Source: Chrysogorgia sp. JL179-B06
Taxonomy: Eukaryota > Cnidaria > Anthozoa > Scleralcyonacea > Chrysogorgiidae
Direction: 5' to 3'
Assembly (NCBI GenBank): GCA_035772405.1
Contig: JAYKKM010000416.1
Location: forward strand, 1,451,001 to 1,515,000
Length of the DNA stretch: 64,000 nucleotides
Position numbers and translations under genes: made by a program. A model generated the notes under the pieces. It had not been told where the DNA came from and searched no databases. It saw nothing but the letters and a program-made list of their open reading frames with translations. This document shows positions 1 to 10,644 of this stretch, in pieces (the stretch's first letter is position 1; the number at the start of each line of letters is the position of its first letter).

Positions 1-109
1 TCGAATTTGGGGGCAGTAATAACTGTAGTGGGATTGAGAAAAGGGCATGTGTTGCAGCGGGAACTGCCGCAAGAAAATGTTCCTGCTGGTGCCGAGGTAT
101 TTTGTTTAA
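1..109 (-). pseudogene. Penelope-like element fragment (linker before GIY-YIG domain)
   Basis: On the minus strand this encodes the Cys-rich stretch that precedes the GIY-YIG endonuclease in Penelope-like retroelements (seen: AGTFSCG then SRCNTCPF). The same segment recurs at 17475-17562 (minus) and 17701-17815 (plus). It is only a fragment and is broken at 110 by a TTAA-flanked element. The family call rests on the repeated copies that continue into GIY-YIG-like sequence. Confidence 0.55.
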
Positions 110-687
110 AGTGCCACTACGCTGAAAATTCACCCCCGTCTTTTAGATTTTCGTTAGCATAGAATAGTATTTCAGGGTCGAAAGTGATCATCAATGTAAA
201 AAAAAAATAAAAAATGAAAATAAAAAATTTGAAGTAAGTATTTTGAGTTCTGAAATCACTATTATTTAGGCCACCAGTACTAAAAACGTGTTCCAAGTGA
301 GTTTTCCAAGTGAGATATTGTTTGTGACGTCAGATTCTCAATGCTACGCCTGAATTTCGGTCGAGGTTATTTGTTTTCTTGTTTTTTTCGAGAAGTAGAT
401 TAAATGTCCAGCCTTTCAGACGAAGAATTTGAAAAAACGACCTTGATATACTTAATAAGAATTAGCCACGTGGAGTCTTCGCGTTGACAATCTGACGTCA
501 CTTCGTTACGCTGGTCAAGAACATGAACGATTAATGGCGGACATAACAACTCCAGATTCGGAGTAAGAAAAATAATACTTGCCATCGTCGAATCGCAAAA
601 CGGTTTCGACCAAGTAATATTTAGCAGCTCTGCTTTATAAATACGTAAAATTATCGATAGGTAAAAATGTGATCGTATAGTGGCACT
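110..687. mobile_element. Foldback MITE with TTAA target duplication (copy A)
   Basis: The element is flanked by TTAA at 106-109 and 688-691 and has inverted ends (AGTGCCACTA at the left, TAGTGGCACT at the right). An empty site exists at 17561-17570, where the same Penelope-like flank reads straight through one TTAA into GGGCACTA. A TTAA duplication fits the piggyBac or Kolobok superfamilies. No transposase is encoded. A diverged copy in the opposite orientation lies at 11395-11940. Confidence 0.75.
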
Positions 688-691
688 TTAA

Positions 692-1580
692 GGGCACTAT
701 GTACTAAGGAATCACGAATGTTTTTATTATGGCGAAAAGATACCAAAGGGTTATCGGTGAAAATGGCTGTCGTCTCTGAGGATCATTTTGTAAAATGTGA
801 AAATTCCGATTGATAATATTTTTAACTTTAAAATTGAAAGGATGAAATGTTAGAACTAGAGGAATTTTGTTGTTTGAAACTTGTTCCAAAGGTGGTCCAA
901 AGGTGGTTCAAGGGCGTCTAAACGGGGGACGAGGAAAGCTTTCTGAACGGCGAGGTCTAGAAGGTTGGTAGGGTAACCGTTGAACAAAAAATATCTCATT
1001 TCCATTGCTTTGGCTTGAAAATCTTGGTCGTCGCTACATAAGCGGCGAAGACGCAAAAATTGAGAGTAAGGGATGGATTGCTTAGTGTGGTTGGGATGAG
1101 AGGATGAAAATAGAAGATAACTACTCTGACCTTCCAAATAATCGTATATGTATGATTATTTATTTCAAAGAAATTTTCCACTCTATACGGCCTTATTCGG
1201 AGCTGTACGATTATTAATTTTAGGTATTTTCCACTCTATACAAACCTTATTTGGGCCTGTACGATTATTAAATTTAAGAATTTCCATAAGTTCACCACTT
1301 CTGTACGCATTGCTAAGAAAATCCCTTGTCCAAACCCTTATGCAAGTGAGAAATATACTGTTATTCGTCCATGAAACAAAAACAAACAAAAGCGCTCCGC
1401 CATCTTGAATTCGTAATCTTCTGTAAATTCGTCTTAACAGTTCGTATTTTTACATATTTTGGTATCTTATGTTTCTCCCATTGTTTCCTAAAAAAGCTAC
1501 AGTATAGAACGTACTGTACTTAACATGATAGTATTATTCCGCTCTGTAGTGTAATATTATTATTGACTTCTGTGGATGTT
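692..1580. other. Non-coding, repeat-derived
   Basis: The first part (692-850) resembles the short palindromic TTAA element at 17567-17700. Near 1183-1290 there are two similar stretches around CTGTACGATTATTAA. The short ORFs here have no recognisable motif and are not supported as genes. Confidence 0.4.
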
Positions 1581-1611
1581 TTCACCCTATACTATTATTC
1601 CATCCCTTGGT

Positions 1612-1775
1612 AAAAATCCTGAACAGGATCCTGTAAGATCCTAAATAGGATCCTAAATTTTTCCTAAACAGGATCCTACAGGATCCTACAGGATCCTGCA
1701 GGATCCTGTACAAGATCCTACAAGATCCTGGCAGGATCCTACAAGATCCTGGCAGGATCCTACACAATCCTATAT
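1612..1775. repeat. Degenerate GGATCCT tandem array
   Basis: About a dozen copies of the word GGATCCT, or its near form AGATCCT, spaced 10-20 bp apart, mostly as ACAGGATCCT or GCAGGATCCT. It is a minisatellite in the sequence upstream of the PSMB2 exons. Confidence 0.8.
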
Positions 1776-1958
1776 AAAGTATAAATGAGCAGCAGTGTTT
1801 CAATGTTGTTTAAGCCAAACAAAACAGTGAGAAATTATTTTGTTTTTTCCTTTATCAATTATTATTAATGAGTCTTTTAATTTCTTTAGAGCATTAGTTT
1901 CATTGTGATTTCTGTATATTTTTCTGATTTTGAAAACCCTCCTTTTCTCTGTGTTTAG

Positions 1959-2051
1959 ACACCTTACAATGTTAACTTACTGTTGGCTGGATATGATGAA
2001 CATAGTGGACCAGTATTGTATTTTATGGATTATTTAGCTACTCAGCAAAAG
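1959..2051 (+). CDS. PSMB2: Proteasome subunit beta type-2, internal exon
   Basis: This exon encodes 31 residues including [10 protein letters not shown] and LYFMDYLA, a stretch highly characteristic of the beta-2/C7-I (PSMB2, yeast Pre1) subunit of the 20S proteasome core. A pyrimidine-rich acceptor ends in TTTAG at 1957-1958, and a donor GTATGA follows at 2052. The exon is phase 0 at both ends. PSMB2 is a structural, non-catalytic beta subunit in the cytosolic and nuclear proteasome. Upstream exons for the N-terminus were not found in 1-1958 and probably lie left of the window. Confidence 0.9.
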
Positions 2052-2733
2052 GTATGATACTTATAAAATGATACTGTGTTCTAGGATGCCCATCTGGCTG
2101 TAAGCCTATTGACAGCACAAATTATAGAAAAAAGGGTGAAACTACATTTCAAGCCATATACTGTACTGTACAAAAAAGAATTTAATATATAAAAGAAGTT
2201 CAATTATGATATAAAGTTAATAACACTGTTTAAATATAATCACTCAATTTAAAAATAGGATTTAGTAGTCTAGAGGTACTGCTTAGCATCACTGTTCAAT
2301 GAATCTTCAACTTCTACGCATGAAACCAAATGTCCATGTACGTTTGACCTGCGCTGTAGTTTGACAAATGATCAAATGGATATCCTATTTTGTTGCATGC
2401 ACTGCTACTATGAAATATAATCTGACTGCATTGTCATTCGTTTTAAAGCAGTGCCAGCAAACGTATAATTCTTCTGGATGGATAAAAAGACAAATGTTAG
2501 TCCTCTTCATGCGTGCAATTTCTTTTTGATATAGTACTGTATTAGGGTGTACCGTATTTTAATAATAAATAAAGCAAAAGCTACCACATAAAATTATTGC
2601 ACAGCATATAATACCACTACATACATGTACAGTACATGTAATGCAGTATATTGTCACTACATATAATACCACTACATATAATACCACTACATATACCGCT
2701 AGTAAAATGCAGTTAATATATTTCCTCCTACAG

Positions 2734-2803
2734 GTTCCATTTGCGGCACATGGTTATGGAGCATTCTTTTCCCTAGGTATTTTGGATAGGTATTACAAAC
2801 CAG
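2734..2803 (+). CDS. PSMB2: Proteasome subunit beta type-2, next exon
   Basis: It continues the previous exon in frame with VPFAAHGYGAFFSL and ILDRYYKPG, matching the conserved PSMB2 core (AAHGYGAF, then ILDRYY). The acceptor is CTACAG at 2728-2733 and the donor GTGAGA begins at 2804. The exon ends in phase 1. The intron behind it carries a long CCTA microsatellite only about 22 bp after the donor. The longer ORF running on through that microsatellite is an artefact. Confidence 0.92.
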
Positions 2804-2825
2804 GTGAGAGTTGCATAGCTGTATC

Positions 2826-3060
2826 TATCTACCTACCTACCTACCTACCTACCTACCTACCTACCTACCTACCTACCTACCTACCTACCTACCTACCTAC
2901 CTACCTACCTACCTACCTACCTACCTACCTACCTATACTACCTATACCTACCTACCTATACCTACCTACCTATACCTACCTACCTATACCTACCTACCTA
3001 TACCTACCTACCTATACCTACCTACCTATACCTACCTACCTGTACCTACAGGTACCTACT
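2826..3060. repeat. (CCTA)n and CCTATA-variant microsatellite in PSMB2 intron
   Basis: A near-perfect CCTA tetranucleotide array to about 2935 grades into alternating CCTACCTATA units up to about 3045. It sits inside a short intron between two PSMB2 exons. In translation it gives spurious YLPT-rich ORFs. Confidence 0.95.
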
Positions 3061-3161
3061 GTAGCTGCCTGCCTGTCTCATGCCTACGTAGCTGTACGTA
3101 TATTTACCCACCTATACCTGCTTTGGCTGCTTACCTATAGTGTCTATTATCTTATATTAAG

Positions 3162-3211
3162 GAATATCACAAAAAGAGGCTCAGGATTTGATTGAACAAT
3201 GCATTGCCGAG
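3162..3211 (+). CDS. PSMB2: Proteasome subunit beta type-2, third visible exon
   Basis: After joining to the phase-1 end of the previous exon this reads GISQKEAQDLIEQCIAE, matching the helix after ILDRYY in PSMB2 in position, spacing and character. The acceptor is TTAAG at 3157-3161 and the donor GTATTG is at 3212. The exon then ends in phase 0. The final exon or exons, encoding the C-terminal strands, were not found in the following repeat-rich sequence, so the gene is incomplete as read here. Confidence 0.78.
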
Positions 3212-3302
3212 GTATTGTTGATTTAAATATAATTAAACCTGTATATTCATATGATATGACCGCCATCGTTAATTCAGAATATGTACCAGAATATGTACCA
3301 AA

Positions 3303-3352
3303 GCACTCCATAGCTCAGTCAGTAGAGAACCAGCCAGACTAGATTGAATCCT
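3303..3352 (+). repeat. tRNA-derived SINE fragment
   Basis: The sequence TAGCTCAGTCAGTAGAG is a good RNA polymerase III A box and GATTGAATCC about 30 bp later is a weak B box. No complete cloverleaf can be drawn, so this is called a tRNA-derived repeat and not a tRNA gene. Confidence 0.5.
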
Positions 3353-3469
3353 ACCTAGAAGGTCAAGTGTTGTTGCAATTTACTTAGCTGGGTTGAGCTG
3401 GTTGCATCAATCTCTCTATGTTCGCACAAAATCGCATGTTCAAAATCAATTTTATCAAACTAGTTTAAA

Positions 3470-4200
3470 GGTCATTGGCAACAGAATCATAATTTCAAAT
3501 TTTTGACTTTCTGATTAACAAACAGGCTTACGAAGGTAATCCAAGTAAACAATACTACTCTTGTACAAAATAACAGCACTAACTTTGACCAAAGACAATC
3601 CTGTCATCTGCTATCTCATTGTAATACTTTGCCTAATTAACTGGTAAGTTGGTGACGTCACAACCTGGGTAAACCTGACGAAACTACTCTGTGGGTGGCT
3701 GAGTTTCCGCGGAATGGTTTTTAACATGATGTGGTTCAATTGAAGAAGGAAAGTATTCGTAAAAATGGAGTTGTAGATTTATATAGACATGATGATGGCT
3801 AGACAAAAATTTCGCTTTGCCCAGGATGTGACGTCACACGCATATATCGAAGATGGCGGTCAATGATTCAGGTTAGCAAATTTGACCGTAAAATTGATAC
3901 GCTTTACGAACATTTTACAACCTCAAACTACTATATTCCGGTTCTTTAAGTTTATTTATTAGTTTTGCCTTATAAACGTGGCTGGGTGGCCGCTACAGCG
4001 TACACCAATCACTGCGGTCCCATGTAAAGATACTGTAAATAATATAGTGGATTAATGTTAGTTTCAGCAGTGGATCGCTTCGATGAGACCTCGGGTTGAG
4101 TTACATCTTGGACAGATATATTTCCACGACCTTGGGTCTTCAGGATCGTATAACTGGACCACTATTGCCATATAATAACAAAGAGCGTAGCTTTTACATT
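3470..4200. other. Non-coding MITE-like sequence
   Basis: The stretch at 3470-3600 is a diverged relative of 36295-36420 (shared TACGAAGGTAATC and AGTAAACAA words), so both belong to one dispersed repeat. Palindromic TGACGTCA words occur at 3653 and near 3830. No coding potential was recognised. Confidence 0.45.
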
Positions 4201-4221
4201 TTGTTAAAGTAATTTGCTTTA

Positions 4222-4395
4222 CACGCATGCAGTAGCGAAGTTGGCCATAGCAACTGGTCATGCTATGCAAATTTTGAAACGATTTACATATTCAGATCTT
4301 TAGAAATATATTGTTTTCAAAATATGCAGATATAAATTATAAATTAGCATAGCATGACGAGTTGCTACAGCCAGCTTCGCCACTGCACGCATGTG
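4222..4395. repeat. Hairpin-forming inverted repeat
   Basis: The left arm (about 4222-4270; GCAGTAGCGAAGTTGG, then GGTCATGCTATGCAA) is repeated in reverse complement at about 4345-4395 (TTAGCATAGCATGACG, then CTTCGCCACTGC), around a loop of about 75 bp. It looks like a small foldback element. Confidence 0.7.
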
Positions 4396-4487
4396 GAGCG
4401 GTAAAGCAATCTGCACATTCTGGAGAAGAACGAACACTGGAACATAAGTGTTCTACATTTGCGCGGCTGAAAGTGAACAATATCAGG

Positions 4488-4649
<162 letters not shown>

Positions 4650-4669
4650 TATGTACGGGGTAGGTGAGA

Positions 4670-5770
4670 GATTCGAATCGATTTTAGCCAGGTTATTGAC
4701 AGCTTTGAAGAAAAATATAAAGTTAAGGTTTTCGTGGTCAGTATAGGAGATTGGGAGAAAGTTTAGTGATATGAGACGTAGTTTGTAGGTTGTAAGTTAC
4801 GTACTTTCATCGAAAAGGTACTGCAGTATCGTGATAGGTGTACTTATCACATATTTTAATAGTTAATTTTACTTTACCAAACAATCTTTGCTAGTCCGTT
4901 TTAACCTTGTGTAAAAAAACTGGAGATGTTTTAAAAGAAGTTTAACAAAAAGCAGTTTAAAGTGCTTACGAAACGAAAATGTTTGTTGCAGTTTTTAAAT
5001 GTTCAATATATATTTAGAAAATATTGAACAGAAAAATCTTAAAAACGTTATTATGTCACTGAAATAGGCTAGAAAATAGCGAACATTTCAGCCAAGTGCA
5101 GCTAAATACCACGTGACTTGGTTGGTGTGACATTGTGACGGCAAGTAGTGTAAAGATAGCAGAAATTAGCGAGAAAGCTACAAAACACGGTGGAAGATAT
5201 TGCGTTGTTGGCCCTCGTAACAACACTAGTTGCCGAATCACTTGACATTTTTTAAAAATAGGTGCGCAATGGCGTGCATGTGTCTACTTACATTTGAATA
5301 CAGAGTCGGAGAGCGAAATGTGAGAGAAGTAATTTCATTGGGCAATGCAACATAAGACAAAGATAGAAACAAAATTAATGTATATAATTAGGAATGCAAT
5401 GTATAGATGCATGCAATTTGGCAGCTTACAGAGAAACTATGTAAAAATGTAATGATCATGCAAACACAGTGTTAAGGCATACTAAAATATTAGAACAGAA
5501 ACTGTCCCATTTAATGTGACGAAGACAAAAGAGTTATTACAAAATCTACCTCAGTACATCAATGGCTGCCACGGTAGTATTAAGAGATAAATATGTGATA
5601 CATAAAACATTTTAAGATAGAATAGTGAGGTCAATTAAAAACAATGTCAAAATAGTGTAGTTATGGTCACTACAAAATTGAAGTCAATGCTTATAAAACA
5701 GTTCGATTGATTGTGCATAGATTGACCATTGGAAATGTAGATTAGCATTTCCACTACAAGGTTATAAATA
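4670..5770. other. No gene recognised
   Basis: AT-rich sequence with no splice-consistent exon, structural RNA or clear repeat that I can support. Confidence 0.4.
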
Positions 5771-5773
5771 TTT

Positions 5774-6028
5774 CTAACTGAAGTAAGTTGGAATGTTCAA
5801 TCTCCATGCATCTTGTTGTTCGTCTGTCGAGTCAACAAGTCGTGCTCCTGACATTTTCCTTGCTGCTTCCTCACAGAAAATACCATGTTGATGGTCCCGC
5901 ACTCTTTCCAGTACCCACACTTGCTCTCTGGTCAATCGTTCGTTAACCTGAGTTTCGTCATTTTCTATTAATTCTGCAATTTGTTTCTTACAAAAATGTA
6001 CGATTTTGACTCGGCTTGACTTTGTAAT
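5774..6028 (-). CDS. Unrecognised C-terminal exon, about 84 residues
   Basis: The minus strand is open from an acceptor-like TTTAG (6029-6033) to a TAG stop at 5774-5776. The peptide is hydrophilic and looks coding: it contains IAELIENDETQ, QVWVLERVRDHQHG and WRLNIPTYFS, with good amino-acid diversity and no low complexity. It has no ATG, which fits a last exon. I do not recognise a family. It could be a host exon or a captured piece in a transposon. Upstream exons (higher coordinates, minus strand) were not identified. Confidence 0.35.
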   Translation of the reverse strand: MTKSSRVKIVHFCKKQIAELIENDETQVNERLTREQVWVLERVRDHQHGIFCEEAARKMSGARLVDSTDEQQDAWRLNIPTYFS

Positions 6029-6029
6029 C

Positions 6030-6668
6030 TAAATTTGAAATCTAAATTTGAAATTATTGGTTCATTTCTGCCTCTTGATATTATGTTTTGTGTGTGTTCT
6101 CAAAATCGACGTATTTGAGAAAACTAGAAAAGTCGCGTGGAAGTCTGAAACTAAATTAGAAGACCGCGTAGGGGACTGAAACTAACAAAATCACTTCCAT
6201 GTCCGCCATGTTTGGCTTCACTTTTTGCCCGGCCAAAGACCAGAACATAGTCCTCCAGTTATATTTTAGAAAATGTCCGCCCGTGTTTATATAGCCTGTT
6301 GCAAACACGAGAGAGAGAGTTTGGGAGAATTTGAAAGTTTATGTATACACGAGCCGCAGGAGTACTTTCAAATTCGACCAAACTCTCCTGAGTGTTTGCT
6401 TCAGATTATATAAACGCAGGGCGTCTAGTTTCTATTTCTTTTATAAAATAAGAATGCGAAAGTTGCTGTGACGTCACAACCGTGTTTGCATAGCCTGATA
6501 TAAACACGGTAACTTACCAATCACAGCGTGCGTAAAACAAGAGAGATCACTGGGTTGTAGGCACTGATCTCGAAAAAAGACTGGATCGAGCTATAGGTAC
6601 TATTGTTCAGAAAATGAAGCCGGAAGTCCGTCATTACTAAGGGACCAACTGAGGATCCTATGAGGTTT
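6030..6668. other. MITE-derived non-coding sequence
   Basis: Two inverted stretches near 6290-6420 (AACACGAGAGAGAG, and CTCTCCTGAGTGTT in reverse) and a segment at 6470-6540 that recurs near 46640-46700 (ACGCACGCTGTGATTGG) show foldback repeats. No gene was seen. Confidence 0.5.
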
Positions 6669-6669
6669 T

Positions 6670-7397
6670 TTTGTTGGATTATGTGCTCTTACCATCGACA
6701 AAATTAGCAAGTTAATTGGAACTGTGTTTTTGGATCTAAGCAAAGCGTTCGACTTAGTCAATCATGACATATTACTGTCTAAGCTGGGCAAATATCACAC
6801 AAGTGATGATGCACTTAAATGGTTTGAGTCATACTTAACAAATCGTGTGCAAGTATGCTCTTCTTCTGGCTGTTTATCAACTCCAGTTAATATCGATGTT
6901 GGTGTCCCACAAGGTTCAATTCTGGGACCTCTTTTATTTACCGTGTATGTGAATGATCTCCCATTGTCACTTGAAAAAGCTAAAGCAGATATGTATGCAG
7001 ATGATACCACCATCTGGGAAAGTGGCACAAACTGTGTAGAAATAGAACAATCTTTAAACACAGAGCTAAGCAAGGTAGACGATTGGTTAATACTCAATAA
7101 TATGAAACCAAACATCGAGAAAACAAAATACATGGTAATTGGTACCGCACAAAAACTTCATCATAATAATAGGAATATCATGGATTTGTATCTGAACCAA
7201 ACTAAACTAAAAAAAACAGATGACGAAAAGCTTCTTGGGGTAGTAATCGATTCTAACCTTTCATGGAATCAGCAAATTGATTATCTTATCAAGAAACTCA
7301 ATAGTCGACTGCATCTTTTAAGAAGAGTCGAACCGTATTTAACGATTTCGTGTAGAAAACTATTATATAATTCTTTAATTAAGCCCATATTAGTTTA
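6670..7397 (+). pseudogene. LINE reverse transcriptase, 5'-truncated, interrupted at 7397
   Basis: This is the C-terminal half of a non-LTR reverse transcriptase. Visible in order are FLDLSKAFD (motif A region), GVPQGSILGPLLF, then YADDT (catalytic YADD box) and a thumb region. The endonuclease and the N-terminal RT are missing, so the copy is 5'-truncated as usual for LINEs. Its reading frame stops where another LINE was inserted; the remainder resumes at 8349 in the same orientation. The CR1/L2/jockey style is inferred. Confidence 0.88.
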
Positions 7398-8348
7398 ACA
7401 ACTTTATTTGGGCAACATTTCATACAATACATAGTAACAGAACAAAAGCAGTAGATGCAGATAAATTAAAGTACAAACATAAATTGAATGTGACCAAAAA
7501 GGCAGGACACGAACGGGACTAGGTCCCATGCAAGGTGCCCACCATTACATGACATAATTATATAAAAAGAGAAATAGAAAAGATAAAAAAAAAAAGAAAA
7601 AAAAAGTTACAAAAATAAAACATAAGTTAAATATAAAGTTACAGGTGACAAGAGCATGATCGGCACAGTGAGAATGTACATGGGAAGTCAGGAGAAAACG
7701 TTTCATGTAACAATTGGCGATAAACCTGACGAATTTCGGACTTAAATTTGGAAAGTGGATGCTCAGGAAGATCAGGAAGAAGTTTTATAACAGTATTCCA
7801 TATCTTCACAACTCTGTTAAAATACGAGGCCTTAAACGTCGAAGTTCTACAAAAGGGAGTTCGGAGAAAAGACTGGGAACAACCCTGTCTTGTACGACTA
7901 TTCAGGACAGAGGTATAGTTGTCGATATCAAGGTCAATCAAGTTGTGTTGACATTTAAAATAAAAAGTTAAGTCGCGCATTTCTCTTTCATAACACAAAG
8001 GGAGAAGATCAAGTTTCTTCAGTCTCTCGATGTAGGTAAAATCCCCTCTTTTCGATCGGGTAATCCAGAGTGTAGCCCGCCTTTGGACTCCTTCAATTTT
8101 CTTCATCAAATTGCCTGTGTGAGGTGACCACACCTCAGTACCATAAGATAGTTGAGATTTAACCAGTGACAGATAAAGAACTTTTCTTACTGCTGGGTTG
8201 GTCAAATTAAAACAAGTTCTTTTCAGGAGACCTAACATTCTGTTGGCTTTAGAAACGATTTTAGCAACATGGGCATCCCATTTTAGGTCCTCTGAGACAG
8301 TGATGCCAAGGTCAGATTCGGTGTTTGTTCTCACCAGTAAATTATCTT
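7398..8348 (-). pseudogene. Second LINE 3' fragment inserted in antisense
   Basis: The minus strand encodes the C-terminal part of another LINE ORF2 (seen: GITVSEDLKWDAH, SYGTEVWSPHT, RRATLWI). Its 3' UTR carries an AATAAA-like signal near 7400 on the minus strand. It contains no RT catalytic box, so it is a strongly 5'-truncated insertion. It splits the plus-strand LINE between KPIL and the following YCCTVWG segment. Confidence 0.85.
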
Positions 8349-8985
8349 GTATTGTTGCACAGTTTGGGGTAATTGCTCCCAAGAAAATCTTGAAAGATTA
8401 CTGAAATTGCAAAAACGTTGTGCCAGACTTATACTTGATGCCAATACAAGTGCAAATTCAGTTAATCTCTTCAGTGATTTAGAATGGCTACCAATTGCTG
8501 ATATAATTAACACTAAGAAACTTTCTATATTTTATAAGATAAGTCGTAACATTTGTCCAAGATACTTCGAATCTTATTTTATTTATGTAAATGAAGTTCA
8601 TAAATATAATACTAGATCAGCAAATAACAACATTATTATTACACCAAAATGTAAAAATAATTCTGGCTTTAGAACTTTCCACTCAAGTGGGTGTCGTTTG
8701 TGGAACAAGACAGACCTGTTAAAAAGAAACATTGCTTCTTATGGCAATTTTAAAAAAGCCATATATTCAAGGTTTCTGGAACAGAATCGTTCGATTGAAC
8801 ATTTCTGCATGAAAAAGACTTATTAGTGTATTTTAGATTTAGACATTTAGATTTTGTACAAATTTAGTATATTTATTATCTCTTTGTAAAATTTAGTTGA
8901 GGGCCATCATGAAAACTACTGGGTAACCAGTAATGGTGTTTTTACCCTCGGTAAATAAAGTATTTTGTTTGTTTGTTTGAAAATA
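8349..8985 (+). pseudogene. C-terminus and 3' tail of the interrupted LINE
   Basis: It continues the RT ORF from 6670-7397: CCTVWGN, LQKRCARLIL, LEWLPI and a stop near 8824 are the standard LINE ORF2 C-terminal blocks. The 3' UTR ends in AATAAAG followed by a (TTTG)n tail at about 8965-8980, a typical LINE 3' end. Together the two parts bracket the antisense insertion. Confidence 0.85.
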
Positions 8986-9344
8986 AAATAATTTTACTAT
9001 AAAGAGGACCAGAAGACATTTTTCAAAATACTGGGTAAAACGATTCATGGCCAACCTACAGATTTACTGCGACTTTGGTCCCTTAGTAATGGCCGCCGTT
9101 GGCTCTAATTATCCAGTGAGAGAAGCCTGATATGAGACGTCAAATTAGGTTCAAGATTTTATGCATTTAATGTTACCAAAGAAACTATATTGGCCAGACA
9201 CTAAACCTATTTCGCGAGCGTCACAGTTTGATTTGCTTGCAAACTCGGAGTTTCTAATTATCTCTCGTCAATTTACATTTTGCAAATATAAAGGCTTCAA
9301 AATCAGCTCATCAGATACAATAGAAAGCTCAATCCAGTCCTATT

Positions 9345-9480
9345 TTGAGATCACTGGGTTATAGGAGATATAACGTTTCGAGCGAAGGCCCTTCGTCAGG
9401 GAGTGAAAAGTTTCTTTCCTCTCTGTCTGTTTCATTCTCTCTGTCGAAGGGCCTTAGCTCGAAACATTATACCTCGTGCA
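9345..9480. repeat. Inverted pair of Penelope/hammerhead-type motifs
   Basis: The minus strand at about 9375-9405 carries CTGACGAAGGGCC then GCTCGAAACGTTA. The plus strand at about 9438-9470 carries CGAAGGGCCTTAGCTCGAAAC. The same motif occurs at 18868, 29370 and 39560. The order CTGANGA, short stem, GAAAC is like a hammerhead ribozyme core, as known from Penelope-like elements. Activity is not shown. Confidence 0.45.
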
Positions 9481-9890
9481 CACTATATTTCCGTAGTACA
9501 CCAACCTTTTCGAGCGATCAGAAGGTTGCGGGTTGGTTAGGTGCAAACGTCCGTAGCAAAACATCTCGTAATTAATATATTGTTTCTTTCTTAGATTCAA
9601 AAACGTTTCTTAGTAAACATGCCTAATTTTATCATCCGCAAGATTGACAGAGATGGCATTCACGATATTATAAAGCCTGAAACAGTCGTTCCTTTGTAAA
9701 CTAAAAACTGTTAGTTCTTTTGGCCGCCATTTCAATTTCATTGTTCATGTCAACTGTCCGTCGTCCAACGGTGACTATTGGGCCATAAGCCAAGGAGAAC
9801 GGTGATGGTTGGATAAGAAGCTTTATGGATTTTTATCATTGCAATAAATTACGAATCACCGACTTCCACGTTGTTCTTGCTTAAGGTGCC
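9481..9890. other. No gene recognised
   Basis: AT-rich sequence without motifs or exon structure that I can support. Confidence 0.35.
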
Positions 9891-10135
9891 TATAAATGAA
9901 AAATTTATGGTTTTTATGACCCACTTTGGTGCTTGATGCGCTGGATATTATGGTGCTATCGGTTTTTCAATCACGGTACGAGAAAGTGCTTTTATCGACG
10001 TTCAAAAATCATTAATAATTCATAAACCAACTATCCAATTGCTGCTACGAAATTAGTCACATGCATGCGTCTTTATAATAGTTAAAGCACACTTATTCAT
10101 GCAGAAACACAATACTTCTCGTGAATAAAGATTTT

Positions 10136-10192
10136 CATATAAAGATTTTTTATATAAAGATTTTAATATAAAGATTTTTGTATAAACATAAT
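10136..10192. repeat. 16-bp tandem repeat (ATAAAGATTTT)
   Basis: Four consecutive copies of ATATAAAGATTTT with one- to three-base spacers, inside the 1.35-kb TTAA element. Confidence 0.85.
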
Positions 10193-10281
10193 TATATAAC
10201 TATAGTGTCAACACATAATGATAATTCTCGCACAACAACATTCAAATTTAAGAACTACCGCGATCTAGCTATTTATAAGAA

Positions 10282-10644
10282 TCACTTTTCAGCAAAATTG
10301 AAAGTACAATTATTGAACACACAACTCGACATGTTCGAGTTAACATTTGATACCCTCTCACCTTCGCTCGCAGGCATCGGGAAATTACTCAACATTTCGT
10401 CGGGAACGTCAAATCCAAAATCAGCCAAACTGAAGTCTATTAAATCCTTACATTCTTCTTTCAAATCACTGTTCGCCCTCTCTGTTATATTCCTTGGAGG
10501 TCCTAAAATAGTACTCACACGCTTTTCTTGCTCTTCGCTTTTTGGTTCTCGAAATCTTCGCTTTGGAGGCATATCTAATACAAACGCTGCCGAGAATGTA
10601 AGCTTCGGCATTACCACGCCTCGGCATTTAAAATTCATATTCAA
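10282..10644 (-). CDS. Small protein inside the TTAA element, possible transposon-derived
   Basis: A 120-residue frame. A better start is the internal Met (about 10572) giving MPPKRRF, a basic nuclear-type N-terminus, followed by an acidic middle and a C-terminal segment with VFNNCTFNF. Composition looks coding. N-terminal PPKR(R/K)F and C-terminal FxNCTF-like motifs recall Crypton-type/DUF3504 proteins, but the recombinase core is absent, so this would at most be a terminal remnant. It could be translated or simply a chance survivor. Confidence 0.35.
   Translation of the reverse strand: MNMNFKCRGVVMPKLTFSAAFVLDMPPKRRFREPKSEEQEKRVSTILGPPRNITERANSDLKEECKDLIDFSLADFGFDVPDEMLSNFPMPASEGERVSNVNSNMSSCVFNNCTFNFAEK

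Noticed and set aside
2641..3195. Long ORF rich in YLPT repeats
   Set aside because: It runs through a CCTA microsatellite in a PSMB2 intron; only the part 2734-2803 is a real exon.
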